DNA of 64,000 bases from Trifolium pratense. Taxonomy: Eukaryota; Streptophyta; Magnoliopsida; Fabales; Fabaceae. Below the pieces are notes generated by a model. The model was not told where the DNA came from. It ran no database searches and saw nothing but the letters and a program-made list of their open reading frames with translations. The stretch covers positions 46,227,362 through 46,291,361 of the forward strand of contig NC_060061.1 of assembly GCF_020283565.1 (NCBI RefSeq), read 5' to 3'. The position numbers and the translations under genes were made by a program. Within the stretch, counting starts at the first letter, position 1, and the number at the start of each line of letters is the position of its first letter. Shown piece by piece: positions 61,715-64,000 of the stretch.

Positions 61715-63375
61715 TTCCTCCACAGTATCCGACCCACTAGACCGTCTAATATTGTTTGGGGATCAACTCTGTCATCAAGTGGTTTCAGACCCCTTCTTAT
61801 CGTAATTGCGAGGGATCGAACCGTGATTCTCCCTAATAAGTCTAGTGCCAACCACAATTGAACTAACCAATGATTGGTTCTTATTTTTTAGATTTTGTTA
61901 GGTCATTAGAAACCATAATCCCACCACCCATTAAAAACTCTAGTTCCGCCCAAAAAATAGTTAAAGCAACCGATCCCTTTTAACCCCATATTCACATTAA
62001 AATAAATTGCTCCATTGGGAAACAACAAACAAAACTATTTACTATTCTTCTCTAAAGACGTGCACGTCTTTTCAAAACTTATTAGGTCATGTCTTCTTAA
62101 TTTCAATTCCAATGTGTTCCTCTTTATCTTCCTCACTATCGCATTTTACAACACATTCATGTGATCTCTTTCTCTCCCCTCTCTCTCTCTCTCTATCTCT
62201 CTCCCGAATAACCCTTTTTCTTTCAACTTTTTTCATGTTCCAATGCATCTTCTCATATGCAACTCTTCATATTTCAAATTGGGCCTTATTTTGTTATTGT
62301 GATTTTTTTTCACATAAATATATTATAATAAATGATACAAAAATGTATAAAAATAAATATATTGAAAATTATATCTTATTTTCAAGTTTTGTTAGGTCAT
62401 TAGATACCCTAATTCCACTGCCCATTAAAAATCATAATTTGGTCCAAAAAAGATAGTTAAATCATGTGGGACCCTTTTAAACTTTCATTACACGTTAACA
62501 TTTAAAGTAGCATTGGGAAACAACAAACAATAATTTTTTACCATTCTTATCTAGAAACATACACATCTTTCCAAAATCTGTGAGGTCATGTCTTCTTAAT
62601 TTCAACGCATTTCTCTCTTTATCTTCCTCACTATTGCCTTCTACAACACTTCATATGATCTCTCTCTCTCTCTCTCTCTCTCTAGAACCCTTCCTCTTTC
62701 AACTTTTTACCGTTCCAATGCATCTTCAATTGGGTCTTATTTTGTCATCATGATTTTTTCCACATATTTTTATATTAATTTATAAATAATAAATTAATAA
62801 ATAATATAAATATCTATATAAAAATAAATACAATGAAAATTATCTCTTATTTTCAAGTTTTGTTAGGTCATTAGATATCACATTACACATTAAAAAAAAG
62901 TTTGCATTGGGAAACCACAAACAAAAACTCTTTACCATTCTTATTTAGAAACTTGCACGTCTTTCCAAAATATGTGAGGTCATATCTTCTCAATTTCAAT
63001 GCGTACCTCTCTTTATCTTTCAGACTATTGCCTTCTACAACACTTCACGTGATCTCTCTCTCTCCCCTCCGCTCTCCAAGAACCCTTATTTTTTCAACAT
63101 TTTTCCTATTCCAATGCATTTTCTCATAATCAACTCTTCATATTTTCACATTTCATTACCATTATTTCTTCTATAAAAACGTGCAAGTCTTTCCAAAACC
63201 TGTGAAGTATTCTTCTCCAATTCCAACGTGTGCCTCTCTTTATCTTCGCCACTATTGCCTTCTACAACATTCCGTATGATCTCTCTCTCTCTCTCTCTCT
63301 CCAACATCCCTTCTTCTTTCAACTTTTTTATGTTCTAATGCATCTTCTCATAAGAAACTCTTCATGATTTCTTCA
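61540..63375 (+). repeat. Tandem array of large, diverged units, each with a (CT)n tract
   Basis: Shared landmarks recur in order. 'CATTGGGAAACAACAAACAA' is at about 62013, 62511 and 62905. Tracts of TCTCTCTCTC occur near 62.18, 62.66, 63.06 and 63.28 kb. 'TTCCAATGCAT(C/T)TTCTCAT' is at about 62.24, 62.71, 63.11 and 63.33 kb (variants). Unit lengths vary (about 498, 394 and 227 bp) because the later copies are shortened. The tail of an earlier unit (61.54-61.66 kb) is cut off by a SINE insertion. Open frames inside the array follow the repeats and are not genes. Confidence 0.8.
61666..61890 (-). mobile_element. (TA)n tract plus SINE family B, inserted in the tandem array
   Basis: The (TA)n tract is about 61668-61706, then T10 (the SINE's A-tail reversed). 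The SINE body 61722-61880 in reverse complement reads GGTTAGTTCAATTGTGGTTG (box A), GGTTCGATCCCTCGC (box B) and the 'gtctagtgggtcggatact' tail. Confidence 0.7.
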
Positions 63376-64000
63376 TTTCTCCCATCAACTCATCGATAAT
63401 AATTATTGCAATATATTCAAAATCTACGCATCCAAGGTACACAGGAGAAGCGACTAATCATTCTTCAGAGGCAGAGCACTGATGTTTTTTAAGGTTTACA
63501 TCTTCCCTATGCTTTTCCTCTATTTTTTTATCAGTTTTTTTTATAAGCACCTTAGTTTTTCTTTGATTTATCATAGTTTCATGTACCCTTTTTTGGAAGG
63601 GTTGTTGATTGTAGAGCCAATCATGTCTTTAATGGAGGACAACCGTTGATTTCATGTTTGTTGTTTTTTTTGAAAAAGCATTTCATGTTTGTTGTTATTT
63701 TTTAGGTGAGTCTTCATTGATATTTTTATCTTATTGTTGCCTTTAATCTTGATATTTTGCGGTTTAATCTTTTCAGAGTTTTCCTTATTATAAATTAAAG
63801 CGAGTTTTCTCTTTGTTGAAAATTATTGATATTTTTATCTTATTATTGTTAGTGCTACAAATATAAATCAAATCAAGATCTACTACTTTTAATACAATTA
63901 ATAAATCCTAATCGTAGCGATTGATGAATATTATATAATTTTAATTTAGAAAAATAATTCTTAAAGAAAAAATTGATCAACAAAGAAGAAAAGGTTTTCC
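63376..64000. other. AT-rich end of window; possible start of a gene beyond the edge
   Basis: After the array, 'GGCAGAGCACTGATGTTTTTTAAGGTTTAC' could be a leader with ATG and donor AAG|GTTTAC, but nothing downstream confirms it. 'TTTCATGTTTGTTGTT' is duplicated near 63.65-63.69 kb. Confidence 0.3.

Noticed and set aside
62007..62456. 149-codon open frame in the tandem array
   Set aside because: It follows repeat units and CT tracts, changes frame between units and has no domain.

Overview
The window is nuclear DNA from a dicot plant, most likely a legume of the inverted-repeat-lacking clade (the Medicago, pea and clover group). Genes are intron-rich with GT-AG junctions, intergenic DNA is very AT-rich, and small non-autonomous transposons are dense. 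The clade call rests on a spliced gene for a nodule-specific cysteine-rich (NCR) type peptide at 3.9-4.4 kb and a broken paralogue at 6.8-7.2 kb. All spliced models were built by hand from frame, splice sites and family memory; no database was searched.

Layout. 0-1.3 kb: end of a Mutator-like transposase, a convergent PB1-like ORF and a cluster of 15-bp palindromes. 2.7-3.8 kb: long-inverted-repeat element with a 9-bp target duplication. 3.9-7.2 kb: the NCR gene pair, separated by CACTA-type debris and an OTU-like fragment. 7.75-11.05 kb: a 3.3-kb Mutator-like element with a nested hAT element. 11-13 kb: SINEs and MITEs. 13.3-14.7 kb: eIF1 (SUI1). 15.1-15.6 kb: GC-richer, organelle-like segment with a 46-bp triplication. 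15.9-16.7 kb: second member of the 2.7-kb element family. 17.3-21.7 kb (minus): complete calcium-dependent protein kinase (CDPK). 22-28 kb: LINE fragments, MITEs, SINEs and another long-TIR element. 32.2-35.1 kb (minus): CC-NBS-LRR gene. 36.4-39.1 kb (plus): organellar RidA. 41.4-55.6 kb (minus): URB1/NPA1, 13 exons. 56-64 kb: TE remnants, a possible two-exon unknown gene with a dense upstream ACGT/G-box cluster, and a tandem array of roughly 0.4-0.5 kb units.

The conserved genes serve unrelated household roles: start-codon selection, calcium signalling, reactive-metabolite removal and ribosome assembly. The NCR and CC-NBS-LRR genes are the fast-evolving biotic-interaction genes. RidA and URB1 lie tail to tail. 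There is no operon-like organisation. The most notable points are the intact NCR gene that single-exon ORF calling misses, an in-frame 7-residue duplication before the fourth EF-hand of the CDPK whose two copies differ only at synonymous sites, and several transposon families whose boundaries are fixed by exact target-site duplications.
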